Part shown: positions 36,226-36,285 of the stretch, piece after piece
Layout of the letters: each line of letters begins with the position of its first letter
Numbering within the stretch: the first letter of the stretch is position 1
Assembly: GCF_000797515.1 (NCBI RefSeq)
Contig: NZ_JSBN01000023.1
Coordinates: forward strand, 1-36,285
From: Sphingomonas sp. Ant H11
Lineage (GTDB): Bacteria > Pseudomonadota > Alphaproteobacteria > Sphingomonadales > Sphingomonadaceae
Length of the DNA: 36,285 nucleotides
Direction: 5' to 3'
Notes under the pieces: generated by a model
Told to the model about the DNA's origin: nothing
What the model saw: only the letters and a program-made list of their open reading frames with translations
Databases searched by the model: none
Made by a program: the position numbers and the translations under genes

Positions 36226-36285
36226 CACTCGCCCGCCCCGCCGCCGAAACCGCGTGCGCTCATCCCGAAGCCGCCGCGCGACAGA
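36225..36285 (-). CDS. 3' end of a gene entering from the right edge (possibly YgiB/DUF1190-like)
   Basis: Only 19 C-terminal codons are in the window, reading LSRGGFGMSARGFGGGAGE then a TGA that overlaps the next start. A glycine/arginine/phenylalanine-rich tail next to a YgiC-like gene fits the YgiB (DUF1190, UPF0441) partner found beside ygiC in enterobacteria. This identification is an inference from context. Confidence 0.4.
   Translation of the reverse strand, partial: LSRGGFGMSARGFGGGAGE

Noticed and set aside
34618..36228. A 536-residue fusion of a YgiC-like ligase and OsmC
   Set aside because: The correct ligase C-terminus and stop exist in the adjacent frame and OsmC has its own ATG one base later; a single missing base explains the read-through.
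1..36285. CRISPR arrays, integrases or IS transposases
   Set aside because: No regularly spaced direct repeats and no integrase or transposase motifs were found on either strand.

Overview
The window looks like a chromosomal segment of an alphaproteobacterium of the order Sphingomonadales, most likely Sphingomonas or a close relative. The evidence is a GC-rich coding background, the rpmH-rnpA-yidD-yidC-yihA ribosome/membrane-insertion operon, a large TonB-dependent receptor beside acyl-CoA genes, an intracellular PHA depolymerase, and many short GC-rich palindromic repeats. The genus is an inference from gene content; no 16S gene is present.

Layout. 0-8 kb: thiolase, an AT-rich two-gene cassette (FRG-domain protein then DUF262 protein, minus strand), PHA depolymerase, an exporter-type ABC protein and a saccharopine dehydrogenase-like enzyme. 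8-10 kb: a MerR/TipAS regulator with a MerR-type operator, then a second AT-rich patch holding a small membrane protein. 10-21 kb: RNase R, a TonB receptor, two acyl-CoA dehydrogenases, a glutathione transferase, an acyl/aryl-CoA ligase and a translationally coupled thioesterase; together these look like an uptake-and-degradation cluster for a fatty or aromatic acid. 21-24 kb: EF-hand secreted protein, OmpR-type response regulator and histidine kinase, preceded by exact 10-bp-period tandem repeats. 24-30 kb: a short GreA-family protein, an ABC-F ATPase, tRNA-Leu(CAA), a RodZ-like HTH membrane protein, a double-HTH protein, and the ComM/YifB ATPase. 30-34 kb: rpmH, rnpA, yidD, yidC, yihA. 34-36 kb: OsmC protein and a YgiC-like ATP-grasp ligase, preceded by the C-terminal tail of another gene.

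Eight clearly homologous or clearly continuous genes plus one small ORF are broken by single-base shortenings, ten lesions in total. Every one can be repaired by restoring one G in a GGC on the coding strand. Because this affects a housekeeping gene (rnr) and shows one signature, systematic assembly or sequencing error is the most likely cause. I list these genes as CDS with the lesion noted, not as true pseudogenes.

The points most worth pursuing are the FRG-DUF262 cassette (a candidate defence or toxin module), the nesting of rpmH inside the 5' part of rnpA, the MerR operator facing a truncated small gene at an AT-rich junction, and the tandem-repeat operator before the EF-hand/two-component locus.
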